A stretch of 64,000 nucleotides of DNA from Allonocardiopsis opalescens (GCF_003002095.1 NZ_PVZC01000009.1:310001-374000), one strand, 5' to 3'. Counted from the first letter of the stretch, positions 10,380-20,792 are shown. The notes: generated from the letters alone by a model not told the origin. Numbers and translations: made by a program.

Positions 10380-10547
10380 GCCGGCCGCCGCGCGGGTGCG
10401 GCGGCCGGGCGGTGGCTGGTGCTGCGTGGCGGCGGGCCACCACGGACGTCCGGGCGTGCCCGGTGGACGCGCCGGGGCGGTGGCGGTGGGACCACCGCGG
10501 CGCTGCGGCGGCGCGGGTACGTGCGGATCCGGCGGACCGGGTGGCCG

Positions 10548-11495
10548 CTAGGTCGCCGCGCCGCCCGTGGCCGGGGCGCGCAGCGCGCGCACCGCGGCCC
10601 AGCCCACCGCGCCGCCGCCCAGGGCGAGCACCGCGGCGGCGGCGAGGCCGGTGAGCCGGCGGCGGCGGTGCCGCAGTTCGGCCATCTCGACGGCCACGGC
10701 CCGCTCGGCCGGGGTGAACGGCCCGCCGCAGTAGCTCGGGTCGAGTTCGAGCGCCCGCCAGCGCGGCGTCCAGTGCCGCAGCGCCGGCCGGCCGTCGAGC
10801 ACGCGCGGATGGGAGCCGTCCAGCTCCTGCTCGGCACCGCGGCCCCGCCAGGCGGCCGACAGCGGCCCGCGCTCCTTGACGCGCCCGCTCGGCGGCGGGC
10901 CGGTCAGCTGCCGGGGCGTCGGCCCGGCGTAGTGCAGGCTGCGCGGGGCGTTGCCGATCAGCTCGGCGAGCAGCTGCGCGCAGGCGCGCGCGTCGCCGAG
11001 GGCGGTGTGCTGGCCGGTGGGCCAGTGCGCGGTGAGCGCGTGGGTGGCCTGCGCCAGGGAGTAACGCGGCAGGTCCAGCTGGGAGCGGACCGCGCGCAGT
11101 GTGCACAGCCCCGGCAGCTCGCCCGGCAGGCCCTCGGGGGCGAACTGCGCCGCCAGGAAGCTCTCCTCGAACTCCAGCTTGTGCCCCACCAGCACGGCGC
11201 CCGACAGCAGCTCGGTGAGGTCGCCGGCGATGTCTCGCACGCTCGGCGCGGCGGCGACGTCGCCGTCGGTGATGCCGTGGAACGCGGTGCCCAGCACCGG
11301 GACGCCCGGGTCGACCAGAGTGGCGTACTCGCGCTGGACGGTGCCGTCGCCGTGCATCCGGACCACCGCGATCTCGCAGACCCGCGCGCCTTCGGCCGGA
11401 TCGAGGCCGGTCGTCTCGACGTCGATCACGGCGTAGTCCAGCCGGCGAGGGTCGGCACCGCCGCGCGCCCGGGTGAGGCGCCCGTAGTTGATCAA
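10548..11495 (-). CDS. DnaQ-like 3'-5' exonuclease with C-terminal membrane segment
   Basis: A 315-residue protein from a TTG start with GAGGA upstream. Residues about 17-190 form a DEDD exonuclease: Exo I DYAVIDVETTGLDP, Exo II region LVGHKLEFEESFL, Exo III HTALGDARACAQLL (DEDDh class). About 80 unassigned residues follow, then a hydrophobic helix (LTGLAAAAVLALGGGAVGWAAV) near the C-terminus. The domain resembles the DNA polymerase III epsilon subunit and stand-alone trimming exonucleases. The C-terminal membrane anchor is unusual for the class. The start is uncertain, since a longer frame runs to 11678. Confidence 0.82.
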   Translation of the reverse strand: MINYGRLTRARGGADPRRLDYAVIDVETTGLDPAEGARVCEIAVVRMHGDGTVQREYATLVDPGVPVLGTAFHGITDGDVAAAPSVRDIAGDLTELLSGAVLVGHKLEFEESFLAAQFAPEGLPGELPGLCTLRAVRSQLDLPRYSLAQATHALTAHWPTGQHTALGDARACAQLLAELIGNAPRSLHYAGPTPRQLTGPPPSGRVKERGPLSAAWRGRGAEQELDGSHPRVLDGRPALRHWTPRWRALELDPSYCGGPFTPAERAVAVEMAELRHRRRRLTGLAAAAVLALGGGAVGWAAVRALRAPATGGAAT

Positions 11496-11766
11496 GTTCG
11501 TCCTCGGTCTCAAGTTCGCTGGCCCGTGGCGGAGCGCCGCCGCACGGCGGCCGTTCCAGCCTACGGGCCGCGGCACGCGCGAGCGGACCCGACGCCACTG
11601 ACCGAGGCGGTGGGCCTTCGACCGGATCGCCTTCTGCGCCTCAGCCGCGCCCCGCGGTCCACCGCCCGGCTCCGTCACTCCATGCGGCCCGGCGCGCTAC
11701 ACCAGCTCACAAGGCGGCTCGGCGGCTACACTTTCCCCGCCCATCGATGGAACCCGGGGAGTCCAC

Positions 11767-12735
11767 TTGCCCAGCACCCTCGTCTCGCAGCTTCCGCACG
11801 CCCCCCTGGCGGAGGTCGTCCGCGACGGCTTCGTGGAGAGCATCCACTACGGTTCGCTGATCGCGCTCGCCCCTGACGGTTCGGTCGCCCGCAGCAGAGG
11901 GCCGGTGGACGCCCCGATGCTGCCGCGCTCCTCCGTCAAGCCGGTGCAGGCGCTCGCGTCGCTGCGCGCAGGGGCGCGGCTGGACGGGCCGGCGCTGGCG
12001 ATCGCCACCGGCAGCCACCGCGGCGAGGACTTCCATGTGCAGATGGCCGAGGAGGTGCTGGCCTCGGCCAAGCTGGACGCGGGCGCGCTGCAGTGCCCGC
12101 CGAGCTGGCCCGGCGACCCCGACACCCGCACCGCCCTGCTGCGGTCGGGCGCGGGACCGGCCCGGATCCGGATGAACTGCTCGGGCAAGCACGCCGGGAT
12201 GCTGGCGGCGTGCGTGGCGGCCGGCTGGCCCACCGAGAGCTACCGCGAGCCCGGCCACCCGCTGCAGCGGCTGGTCCGCGCCACCCTGGAGGAGTTCGCC
12301 GGTGAGCGGGTCGCGCACACCACCGTCGACGGCTGCGGCGCGCCGCTGTTCGGCATCAGCCTGGCCGGGCTGGCGCGCTCGGTGCAGGCGCTGGTGCTGG
12401 CCGCGCCGGGCAGCCTGGAGAACCGCGTGGTGAGCGCGATGCGCGCGCACCCGGAGTACGTCGGCGGCAGCCGCGACCCCAACACCGCGCTGATGCGGGC
12501 GCTGCCCGGTGTGGTGGCCAAGGGCGGCGCCGAGGGCGTGCTGGTGGTGGCCACCGCGCAGGGCCACACCGTGGCGGTCAAGGCCATCGACGGCCAGCAC
12601 CGCGGCAATGCGGTGGCGGCACTGGCCGCGCTGGCGCGGCTCGGCGTCGACGTGGCGCCCGCGGCCGAGGTGGCGCGGGTGCCGGTGCTGGGCGGCGGGG
12701 AGCCGGTGGGCGCGGTCCGCCCGGTGCTCGACTGA
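11767..12735 (+). CDS. Asparaginase (Asparaginase_II family)
   Basis: A 322-residue protein of the actinobacterial/rhizobial asparaginase family (PF06089 type), distinct from the E. coli enzymes. Visible motifs are MLPRSSVKPVQALA, ALAIATGSHRGE, MNCSGKHAGML and DGCGAPLFGISLAG. The family hydrolyses L-asparagine to aspartate and ammonia. The TTG start is preceded by GGGGAG. It converges on the ferredoxin gene, with a perfect hairpin between them. Confidence 0.87.
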   Translation: MPSTLVSQLPHAPLAEVVRDGFVESIHYGSLIALAPDGSVARSRGPVDAPMLPRSSVKPVQALASLRAGARLDGPALAIATGSHRGEDFHVQMAEEVLASAKLDAGALQCPPSWPGDPDTRTALLRSGAGPARIRMNCSGKHAGMLAACVAAGWPTESYREPGHPLQRLVRATLEEFAGERVAHTTVDGCGAPLFGISLAGLARSVQALVLAAPGSLENRVVSAMRAHPEYVGGSRDPNTALMRALPGVVAKGGAEGVLVVATAQGHTVAVKAIDGQHRGNAVAALAALARLGVDVAPAAEVARVPVLGGGEPVGAVRPVLD

Positions 12736-12760
12736 CCGGGGCGGCCGCCCCGGCGGAGGC

Positions 12761-12788
12761 GGTGCGGACCGCCCGGCCGGTCCGCACC
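12761..12788. terminator. Bidirectional hairpin between convergent genes
   Basis: An 11-base perfect inverted repeat (GGTGCGGACCG with a six-base loop) sits in the gap between the convergent asparaginase (end 12735) and ferredoxin (end 12796) genes. There is no T-tract, which is common for actinobacterial hairpin terminators. Confidence 0.6.
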
Positions 12789-12795
12789 GTGGGAA

Positions 12796-12987
12796 TCAGT
12801 CCTCGACCGTGATGGCGGTCCGGGGGCACGACCTGGCCGCCTCCTCGACGAGCGTCCGCATCTCCTCCGGCGGCTCCTCGTCGAGTACGTACAGGAAGTC
12901 GTCGTCCCGGACCTCGAACACCTTGGGCGCGATGCCCATGCACACCGCGTTGCTCTCACACAGGTCGAAGTCCACGCTCACGCGCAT
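12796..12987 (-). CDS. 3Fe-4S-type ferredoxin
   Basis: A 63-residue ferredoxin beginning MRVSVDFDLCESNAVCMGIA. Cysteines are arranged C-x5-C near the N-terminus and C-P (RSCPRTAI) near the C-terminus, the three-ligand pattern of actinobacterial [3Fe-4S] ferredoxins that donate electrons to cytochromes P450. The ATG has a GGAGG ribosome binding site six bases upstream, which decides the start. No P450 is in the window, so its partner is elsewhere. Confidence 0.88.
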   Translation of the reverse strand: MRVSVDFDLCESNAVCMGIAPKVFEVRDDDFLYVLDEEPPEEMRTLVEEAARSCPRTAITVED

Positions 12988-13532
12988 GCCATGCCTCCTG
13001 GCCTCCAGTCCGCTCGGCGCCGGACCACCGTCGGCCCGGCACACCGCCGTCGCAGAACGTGTTCAGCCTAGTAAGCCGGGTGCGGGCGCGTGGGAGGACG
13101 ACGGGTTCCGGCCACGGCGTCGCTACCGGCGCCCGGCACACTGTTTGGTTACAGTAAGGAATCATGCAATCACTTAACGTGACTGAACAGGTGTAGCCCC
13201 GCCCCGAGCGGGAACCCACAGGGAGGACGGCCGTACGGACCGCACATCCGTACGGCCGCCACCACCGCCGGCCGGCCGCGCACCGGCCGTATGTCAACCG
13301 CACACGTCACCCCCAGTCGCGACGACCGGGACCTTGCACATCGGGGGGTCCTGCGTCCGCCGCGCCCCCGTGGCCGTCCAGGCCGCCCGTGTGGTCACGC
13401 CCCACGCAGCAGCGGAGCCGCCTGGACGCGCGCTCGGGGCGCGCGGCCGGTCCGGTCCGATCGCGGCGCGTGCCGGCCGCGGCGCCCCGGCCAACCCCGG
13501 AGCGCCGCGGCCCGGCCGCAGTCGGCGCCGCC
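12988..13532. other. Intergenic region downstream of proline iminopeptidase
   Basis: A 545-base gap between the ferredoxin start and the iminopeptidase stop. It holds an AT-richer stretch at about 13140-13190 and a perfect hairpin at 13229-13257. No supported open frame is seen, as candidates are Arg/Pro-rich. Confidence 0.55.
13229..13257. terminator. Hairpin downstream of proline iminopeptidase
   Basis: A perfect 11-base inverted repeat (GGCCGTACGGA with a seven-base loop) without a T-tract. It lies about 280 bases beyond the iminopeptidase stop on the minus strand and could end readthrough before the ferredoxin promoter. Confidence 0.4.
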
Positions 13533-14582
<1,050 letters not shown>

Positions 14583-14829
14583 TCAGCGCGGCACACGGTC
14601 CGCACCGGACGTGCCCCAATCGATGCGAAGTTCACCTCCGATGCGGAAGCCTTGCTGAGGCGTTACCGAACGGCGCCCGGGCGGGGCCGCGAGGCGCCGT
14701 CGGACGGCGTCTGGGCGGGCGCGGCGACGGCGATCGGGCGGCGCGGGGCGGACGGACGGGCGCCGGGTAACGTGGCGGTGTCCGGTCGGTGCCCCGACCC
14801 GGGTCCGGACCGCCATCGGGAGGTCGCGC

Positions 14830-15612
14830 GTGAGCCGTAGCTATGTGGTGACCGGCGGAGGCCGCGGGGTGGGCCGCGCGGTGGTGGAGCGGTTGCTCGC
14901 CGACGGCGGCGCCGTAGTCGCCATCGAGGCCGACCCGGCCGCGCTCACCTGGACCGCGGGCCACCCGGCCGGCGAGCGCGTCCTGCCCGTGGTCGGCGAC
15001 GCCGCCGACGAGGCGACCGCCGCACGCGCCGCCGACCTGGCCGAGCGCGCCGCCCCGCTGGCGGGCTGGGTGAACAACGCGGCGGTGTTCCGCGACGCCT
15101 CCGTCCACACCGACCCCTCCGGCCTGGTGCTCGACCTGATCGGCCGCAACCTCGCCCCCGCCGTGGTGGGCTGCACCGTCGCCGTCCGGCGCTTCCTGGC
15201 CTCGGGCGCGGGCGGCGCGATCGTGAACGTCTCCTCCCACCAGGCCGCCCGCGCGGTGCCCGGCTGCCTGCCCTACGTCACCGCCAAGGCCGCCATCGAG
15301 GGCCTGACCCGCGCCCTCGCCGTCGAGTACGGCGCCAGGGGTGTCCGGGTGAACACGGTCGCCCTCGGCTCGATCCGCACCGAGCGCTACGAAGCCTTCC
15401 TGGTGGAGCAGGGCCCGGCCACGGCGGCCCGCATCGAGCGCCAGATGCGCGACCTCCACCCCGTCGGCCGGGTCGGCCGCACCGGCGAGGTCGCCGACGC
15501 CATCGCCTACCTGCTCTCCGACCGCGCCTCCTTCATCAGCGGCGCCACCGTCCCCGTCGACGGCGGCCGCTCCATCCTCGCCCGCGACCCCGAGGCCCAC
15601 GAACCGGCGTAG
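14830..15612 (+). CDS. Short-chain dehydrogenase/reductase
   Basis: A 260-residue classical SDR. The cofactor site is TGGGRGVGRAVVE. The NNA motif is WVNNAAVFRD, the catalytic Ser lies in IVNVSSHQA, and the Tyr/Lys pair is in LPYVTAKAAIEG. The C-terminus GATVPVDGGRSI is typical of the FabG-like group. The substrate cannot be assigned. GTG start with GGGAGG upstream. It converges on the partner gene at 15629. Confidence 0.9.
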   Translation: MSRSYVVTGGGRGVGRAVVERLLADGGAVVAIEADPAALTWTAGHPAGERVLPVVGDAADEATAARAADLAERAAPLAGWVNNAAVFRDASVHTDPSGLVLDLIGRNLAPAVVGCTVAVRRFLASGAGGAIVNVSSHQAARAVPGCLPYVTAKAAIEGLTRALAVEYGARGVRVNTVALGSIRTERYEAFLVEQGPATAARIERQMRDLHPVGRVGRTGEVADAIAYLLSDRASFISGATVPVDGGRSILARDPEAHEPA

Positions 15613-15628
15613 CGGCCACCCGGCCGCT

Positions 15629-16411
15629 TCAGGCCGAGGGCCACTCGATGCCGGAGTCGTCGGCCTGTGCGGCATCCCCGGCCTGCTCGGCCTCACGGGC
15701 GGCGCGCTCGCGTTCGCAGATCCGCCGGTAATGGGCGGCCGACTCTCTGACCTCGGGATGGAGCGAAGTGTCGTCAGCCAGGGCGGTGAAGTACTCAAGT
15801 TCGCGGTCGTGACCGAAGGCCCAGATAGCGATGAGAGCTTGCTCCGTCTCACGCCATGGCAACCAAGGGATGAACGACCTGAGCAGCGCTACGAAACGCT
15901 TCTGATCCGGCACCAGCGCGGAGTCCATTGACGGGCCGCCCTCATCACGAAAGGCGGCCTTAAGCCAGCGTATGGCATCTCTGTTCATGCCGACCACCGT
16001 GCCGTAGACCCAGAACCGACTCAGGTCGTCCACGACGGCGTCAGGAGGTTCGGTCCACCGCTCACCGAACAGGAATTCCAAGTCGACTTCGCTCGACAGC
16101 CACTCCAGCACCGTCGCCCTATCCGCATCACGGAATGTCGGCATTCGCAGATCCAGGGCTTTGCGGAAAAAGAACCACGCCTCATAGAAATGATCGTTGA
16201 GCGCCGGATAGGGGCTGCCCTCATCATCGTCATCCCGGTCCTTCAGAGCGACCACATAAGCCAGGCCGTTCTCCAAGGCCACAAGGGCCATAGCACGCTG
16301 ACTCGGCACGGCGGGAAGCCGCTGCAACTCCTCGCGCCGCCGATCTCCGTCCGACAGACACCATGGCGCGGGAAGTCGTCGCAGCACCTCTGAGAGAAGA
16401 AATCGGTTCAC
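15629..16411 (-). CDS. Partner protein of nuclease-like gene, copy 1 (immunity-like)
   Basis: A 260-residue acidic, mostly helical protein with no signal peptide or membrane segment. It begins MNRFLLSEVLRRLPAPWCLS and is a clear paralogue of the products of 31715-32452 and the broken 31265-31718. Shared blocks are SPYPALNDHF, RMPTFRDADRATV, LFGERWTEPPDAVVDDLSR and FGHDRELEYFTALADD. The GTG start overlaps the stop of the upstream nuclease-like gene in a GTGA, so translation is coupled. Coupling, acidity and duplication suggest an immunity or antitoxin protein, which is inference. No known family was recognised. Confidence 0.75.
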   Translation of the reverse strand: MNRFLLSEVLRRLPAPWCLSDGDRRREELQRLPAVPSQRAMALVALENGLAYVVALKDRDDDDEGSPYPALNDHFYEAWFFFRKALDLRMPTFRDADRATVLEWLSSEVDLEFLFGERWTEPPDAVVDDLSRFWVYGTVVGMNRDAIRWLKAAFRDEGGPSMDSALVPDQKRFVALLRSFIPWLPWRETEQALIAIWAFGHDRELEYFTALADDTSLHPEVRESAAHYRRICERERAAREAEQAGDAAQADDSGIEWPSA

Positions 16412-17478
16412 AGAAAATCCAGTCCATAGGGCCGCAGGAAATCGCGGGCGGCGTCCAAGGTCGGGAGATGCCTCGCGAACCATTCCCGAGGCGATTTCGC
16501 CTTGTGGTCAGATTCAAAGGCGCGAAGCGTCGCATCACGCAGGGCAGACAACCGGTCTGGCGAAAGCTCAATCTCATTGATTCTCATCGGAATGCTCTCA
16601 GCTATCAATCCGTTGACCGCAAAACTTTCCCAATCACTTCTATTCAACAGGCTGAACATTCCTGTCCACCCCGCATCAGTGGAGATGTGCATCTCTACCC
16701 GCCGCGCCGCAGGTTCGGCATCCCGCCACTCGACCATCCGCTCCAGTTGCTTCGGATCCTTCCGCAACTTGTCCGCAAGCGTCTGCGCCGTCGCCTTGAC
16801 CTCGGCCAGGTTGATCACGCCGTCGGTGGTCACGTAGACCAGGTCGGCCTGGGGAACCGGCGCGATATCACCGAGGACCACGCCTCCGCCGAGGTCGATG
16901 CGCTCGCCTTCCCGGGCGTCCAGCGCGATTCTGCTGTCCTCGGCCAAGGTCTCACCTCCCAGTACGCGTGCCGCGGCGCGGAGTTCGGCTGCGGCGCCGA
17001 TGGCGTGTGCGGGGTCGGTGCCGGCGAGTTGGCGCAGTATGCCGGTGAGGACGTCGTCGCGGCGGCGGGGCGATCCGGCCAGGCGGTCCGAGCGTTCCAG
17101 GTCGGCGAGGTCGCGGGCGGCCTGGTGGACGGGGATGTCGGTCCGGCGGCAGAGGGCGGCCGCGTCCGGGAGGGCGTTGAGGCGGTGCGCGGTGCGCGCG
17201 AGTACGGCCAGGTCCTCGCGGGTGCGGTGGTCCGGGGTGTCCGCTGGGCCGATGGTCGCGGCCCAGGTGTCCACCACGGTGTCGAGGTCGGTGCGGTCCG
17301 GGGCCAGGGGGTCGAGGGCGCTCGGGTCGTGTGCGGCGGCGTCGGCCTGGTCGGCGAGCCGGCGGAGCACGGTGCGGGCGTCGTCGGGCAGCCGGTCCCC
17401 GGGCGCTTCGCGCCGGGCGTCCCGGGTCTCGGCGGGGCGGTCGCCGCTCCCGGCCGTCCAGCGGTCCATCGCGCCCAC
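16408..17478 (-). CDS. PD-(D/E)XK nuclease-like protein, copy 1
   Basis: A 356-residue protein from a GTG start with GGAGG five bases upstream (the same arrangement is kept in copy 2). Residues about 150-260 show a PD-(D/E)XK pattern: Glu 165 in GAAAELRAA, Asp 212 in PVPQADLVYV and Glu 226/Lys 228 in NLAEVKATAQTLADK. The N-terminal third is helical and variable. The C-terminus ends in LRPYGLDFL, also conserved in copy 2. No secretion signal, membrane helix or helicase is seen. It could be a nuclease toxin or a defence effector. The downstream partner overlaps by four bases. Confidence 0.72.
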   Translation of the reverse strand: MGAMDRWTAGSGDRPAETRDARREAPGDRLPDDARTVLRRLADQADAAAHDPSALDPLAPDRTDLDTVVDTWAATIGPADTPDHRTREDLAVLARTAHRLNALPDAAALCRRTDIPVHQAARDLADLERSDRLAGSPRRRDDVLTGILRQLAGTDPAHAIGAAAELRAAARVLGGETLAEDSRIALDAREGERIDLGGGVVLGDIAPVPQADLVYVTTDGVINLAEVKATAQTLADKLRKDPKQLERMVEWRDAEPAARRVEMHISTDAGWTGMFSLLNRSDWESFAVNGLIAESIPMRINEIELSPDRLSALRDATLRAFESDHKAKSPREWFARHLPTLDAARDFLRPYGLDFL

Positions 17479-17587
17479 GCGGCCCTCCAGACGCGCTCGC
17501 CGACGGCTCAGCGTACGTCGACGGACACGGGACGTGCACGCGCTTTCCGGCCGCGGTGCCGGGCGGTCGTTCGCCGGCCGCCGACCC

Positions 17588-18502
17588 TCACAAGCGGTCC
17601 AGCAGCTCCTTCTTCTTGCCCTCGAACTCCGTCTCGGTGATCAGGCCCTCGTCGCGGAGGCGGCCCAGTTCGCGGATGCGGGCGAAGGTGCGCTGGTCGT
17701 CGTCGGCGGTGGGCGGGTCGGCGACGCCGGCCGGGGCCGGCGTGGCGGCCGGCAGGGCCGCCGGGGCGGGCTCCGACTCGGCGGCGGGCAGGGCGCGCGG
17801 CTCCAAGTCGAGGCGGGCGGCGATGGCGGCGGCGACCAGCAGCAGGGACGCCTCCTGCTTCTTGCCCCAGCACAGCAGGGTGGTGAAGTCCTTGGCCTGC
17901 TTGACCGGGCCGCTCGGCGCCCCCTTGGGCACCAGGCGCAGGTAGCCGTAGTCGCCGCTGACGCCCGGCGCCCACACCACCCGGCTGAGGCCGGCGAGCG
18001 GGTACTCCTTGGAGCGCTGCCGCGCCTTGGCGCCGCTGGCGTGGGATCCGTTCCATTCCAGGGTGACGGCCGCGCCGTCGAAGGCCGCCACGCCCTCGGC
18101 CACCTGGACGTGCACCGGCACGGCCGGGGCGAGCAGTTCGCGCAGCCGCGCGGGCGACTCGGCGTCGGGGGTGAGTTCGGCGGCCGTTCTGACCTGGTCG
18201 GCGAAGTACTCGGCCGTCAGCTGCGAACCTGCGGTGCCCGACAGCAGGTAGGGGTCGGTGTCGGGGCGCAGCGCGCCGCCGGCCAGGGCGTAGGGGTCGA
18301 GGCCGGGCCGCAGCCGGAGCCGCAGCCGCCAGGCCCGGCGGCCGGAGGTGCGGAACTCCACCGCGCCGATGGCCTCGGCCGGTACCCGGGTCTGGCCGAG
18401 CGCGCGGTGCAGCGGGTTGGCCCGCCAGCCGGTGTCGTAGGTGATGTCCACCGACGCCCCGTCAAAGCGCCACGTGGCGTGGTTTCCGCGCAACTCGTCC
18501 AT
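17588..18502 (-). CDS. DUF4429 protein with C-terminal SHOCT domain
   Basis: A 304-residue protein. Two repeats of a beta-rich domain (about 5-100 and 115-215) resemble DUF4429: each has a WRFDG or LEWNG start and a region with VVWAPG or a similar block. An Ala/Pro linker follows, then a SHOCT module (RIRELGRLRDEGLITETEFE). The family is common in actinomycetes and has no proven function. No membrane segment is evident. It is 109 bases upstream of the nuclease-like gene on the same strand. Confidence 0.8.
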   Translation of the reverse strand: MDELRGNHATWRFDGASVDITYDTGWRANPLHRALGQTRVPAEAIGAVEFRTSGRRAWRLRLRLRPGLDPYALAGGALRPDTDPYLLSGTAGSQLTAEYFADQVRTAAELTPDAESPARLRELLAPAVPVHVQVAEGVAAFDGAAVTLEWNGSHASGAKARQRSKEYPLAGLSRVVWAPGVSGDYGYLRLVPKGAPSGPVKQAKDFTTLLCWGKKQEASLLLVAAAIAARLDLEPRALPAAESEPAPAALPAATPAPAGVADPPTADDDQRTFARIRELGRLRDEGLITETEFEGKKKELLDRL

Positions 18503-18649
18503 AGTGCCGACCAGTGTAGGCAGCGGCGCGCCGTGGACGGAGGTTCGGTTCCGCGCTGCCGGGGGAGGTCATCTAGGGCCGACCGCGGCGACGGCGTGCG
18601 CGGGCCGACGACCGTGCGCGCCTTGGGCGCACATCTTCGGAGGTAGGCC

Positions 18650-20383
18650 ATGTCGAGCAGCACCGCATCCGCCGGCCGCGAGGCCACCGAGGCGTTCCGG
18701 ACCGCCCGGGACCTGCTGCTGACGCACCGGGAGGATCCCGAGGGGGCGCGCCGCGCCTTCCACTGGCCGGTGCTGGACCGCTTCAACTGGGCGCTGGACT
18801 GGTTCGACGTGATCGCCGCCGAGCACCCCGACCGCCCGGCGCTGCGGGTGGTCGCGCTCGACGGCGCCGAGACCTCGCTGACGTACGGGGAGCTGTCGCG
18901 GCGGTCCTCGCAGGTGGCGAACTGGCTGCGCGCCCAGGGGGTGGACCGGGGCGAGCACATCCTGCTGCTGCTCGGCAACCAGGTGGAGCTGTGGGAGACC
19001 CTGCTGGCCGCCATCAAGCTGGGCGCCGTCGTCATCCCCGCCACCCCGCTGCTCACCGCCGACGACATCGCCGACCGGATCGAGCGCGGCAAGGTCGCCC
19101 ACGTGGTGGCGGACGCCGCCGACACCGGCCGCTTCGACGGGATCGGCGGGCACTGGACCCGCGTCTCGGTCGGCCCCGCCGAGGGCTGGCTGTCCTACAC
19201 CGACGCCTACCAGGTCGAGGAGCACTTCGAGCCGAGCGGGCCGACCCGCGCCACCGACCCGCTGCTGCTCTACTTCACCTCCGGCACCACCGCCGCGCCC
19301 AAGCTGGTCGAGCACACCCACGCCTCCTACCCCGTCGGGCACCTGTCCACGATGTACTGGATCGGGCTGCGCCCCGGCGACGTGCACCTCAACGTCTCCT
19401 CGCCCGGCTGGGCCAAGCATGCCTGGAGCAGCGTGTTCGCCCCCTGGAACGCGCAGGCGACGGTGCTGGTGGTCGACTACGGGCGCTTCTCTGCCGACGC
19501 CCTGCTCGACCGGGTCGTCTCGTGCGGCGCCGACACGCTGTGCGCGCCGCCGACCGTGTGGCGGATGCTGATCCAGGCCGACCTGTCGCGGTGGCGGGTG
19601 CCGCTGCGCGAGGCCGTGGCCGCGGGCGAGCCGCTGAACCCCGAGGTGATCGAGCAGGTCCGGCGCGCCTGGGGGCTGACCGTGCGCGACGGCTTCGGCC
19701 AGACCGAGACGACCGCCCAGATCGGCAACCCGCCGGGGCAGCCGGTGCGGCCCGGTTCGATGGGGCGCCCGCTGCCCGGCTACGAGGTCGCGCTGATCGA
19801 CCCGGTCACCGGCGCGCAGGCGGACGAGGGCGAGATCTGCCTGCCGCTGGACCCGCGCCCGCTCGGCCTGACCACCGGCTACCGCGACAGCGCCGAGCGC
19901 ACCGCCGCCGCGATGCGCGACGGCTTCTACCACACCGGCGACGTGGCGGTCCGCGACGCCGACGGCTACATCACCTACGTGGGCCGCACCGACGACGTGT
20001 TCAAGGCGTCGGACTACCGCATCTCGCCCTTCGAACTGGAGAGCGTGCTCATCCAGCACGAGGCGGTGGCCGAGGCGGCGGTGGTGCCCTCGCCCGACCC
20101 GCTGCGGCTGGCCGTGCCCAAGGCCTACGTCACGCTGGCGGCCGGGGTGGAGCCGGGCCACCGGGTGGCGCTGTCGATCCTGCGGCACGCCCGAGAGCGG
20201 CTGGCGCCCTACAAGCGGGTCCGGCGGGTCGAGTTCGCCGAGCTGCCCAAGACGGTCTCCGGCAAGATCCGCCGCGTGGAACTGCGCGGCCGCGAGCAGC
20301 ACCGGCCGCCGGAGGCGACCGGCGAGGGCGCTCGCCTGCCGGGCGAGTTCTGGGAGGAGGACTTCCCCGACCTCAAGGGCTGA
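18650..20383 (+). CDS. AMP-forming acyl-CoA synthetase
   Basis: A 577-residue adenylate-forming enzyme. The P-loop is LLYFTSGTTAAPKLVEHTH, the A5-like motif is DGFGQTETT, the A7/A8 region is DGFYHTGDVAVRDADGYITYVGRTDDVFKASDYRI, and the C-terminal catalytic Lys lies in LPKTVSGKIRRVELR. Sequence features match medium-chain or aromatic acyl-CoA synthetases (MACS group) rather than acetyl-CoA synthetase. The exact acid is not readable. It stands alone, with its promoter in the gap after 18502. Confidence 0.88.
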   Translation: MSSSTASAGREATEAFRTARDLLLTHREDPEGARRAFHWPVLDRFNWALDWFDVIAAEHPDRPALRVVALDGAETSLTYGELSRRSSQVANWLRAQGVDRGEHILLLLGNQVELWETLLAAIKLGAVVIPATPLLTADDIADRIERGKVAHVVADAADTGRFDGIGGHWTRVSVGPAEGWLSYTDAYQVEEHFEPSGPTRATDPLLLYFTSGTTAAPKLVEHTHASYPVGHLSTMYWIGLRPGDVHLNVSSPGWAKHAWSSVFAPWNAQATVLVVDYGRFSADALLDRVVSCGADTLCAPPTVWRMLIQADLSRWRVPLREAVAAGEPLNPEVIEQVRRAWGLTVRDGFGQTETTAQIGNPPGQPVRPGSMGRPLPGYEVALIDPVTGAQADEGEICLPLDPRPLGLTTGYRDSAERTAAAMRDGFYHTGDVAVRDADGYITYVGRTDDVFKASDYRISPFELESVLIQHEAVAEAAVVPSPDPLRLAVPKAYVTLAAGVEPGHRVALSILRHARERLAPYKRVRRVEFAELPKTVSGKIRRVELRGREQHRPPEATGEGARLPGEFWEEDFPDLKG

Positions 20384-20792
20384 GCGCCGGGCACGGGGCG
20401 CCTCCCCGCCCTGGACCGGGCGCGGGGGCGCCGTCCGCGATGCGGCGTCGGAGCGGGCCGTGTCCGTTCTCCCCCGGTCGAACGCCGTTCCGGCCGTTCC
20501 CCGGCGAGCAGCGCCCCCGGGTCAGGTGAAGGATCCGACGGACGGATCCGGGCGGATCCGCGCCGATCGGTCGAGACGGATACCGATTCGAACGGACGGC
20601 GCCGGATCCGGTGCGGGCGAGGCGGTCCAGCCGCTGTGACCAGGGCTTAAGCGCCGCATGCCGTGCTCGTTCACCCCGCCGCCCTCGTTACGATGATTCC
20701 GGTGCCCCCTCCTGGGAACGTCGGGACGGGGACATCACGGACGGGTACGCCGCGCGGACCCGTCCGGCGATCGCAGAGGGGGAAGGCGCACC
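20384..20792. other. Intergenic region with repeated GGATCCG motifs
   Basis: A 409-base gap between the synthetase and the PuuD-like gene. Between about 20528 and 20612 the heptamer GGATCCG or close variants occur several times. A GC-rich hairpin-like stretch at about 20398-20432 may end the upstream transcript. No coding frame is supported. Confidence 0.5.

Noticed and set aside
13045-13228. Riboswitch in the AT-richer stretch downstream of the iminopeptidase gene
   Set aside because: It is not upstream of any gene on the right strand with a leader-like structure, and no conserved aptamer motif is visible.
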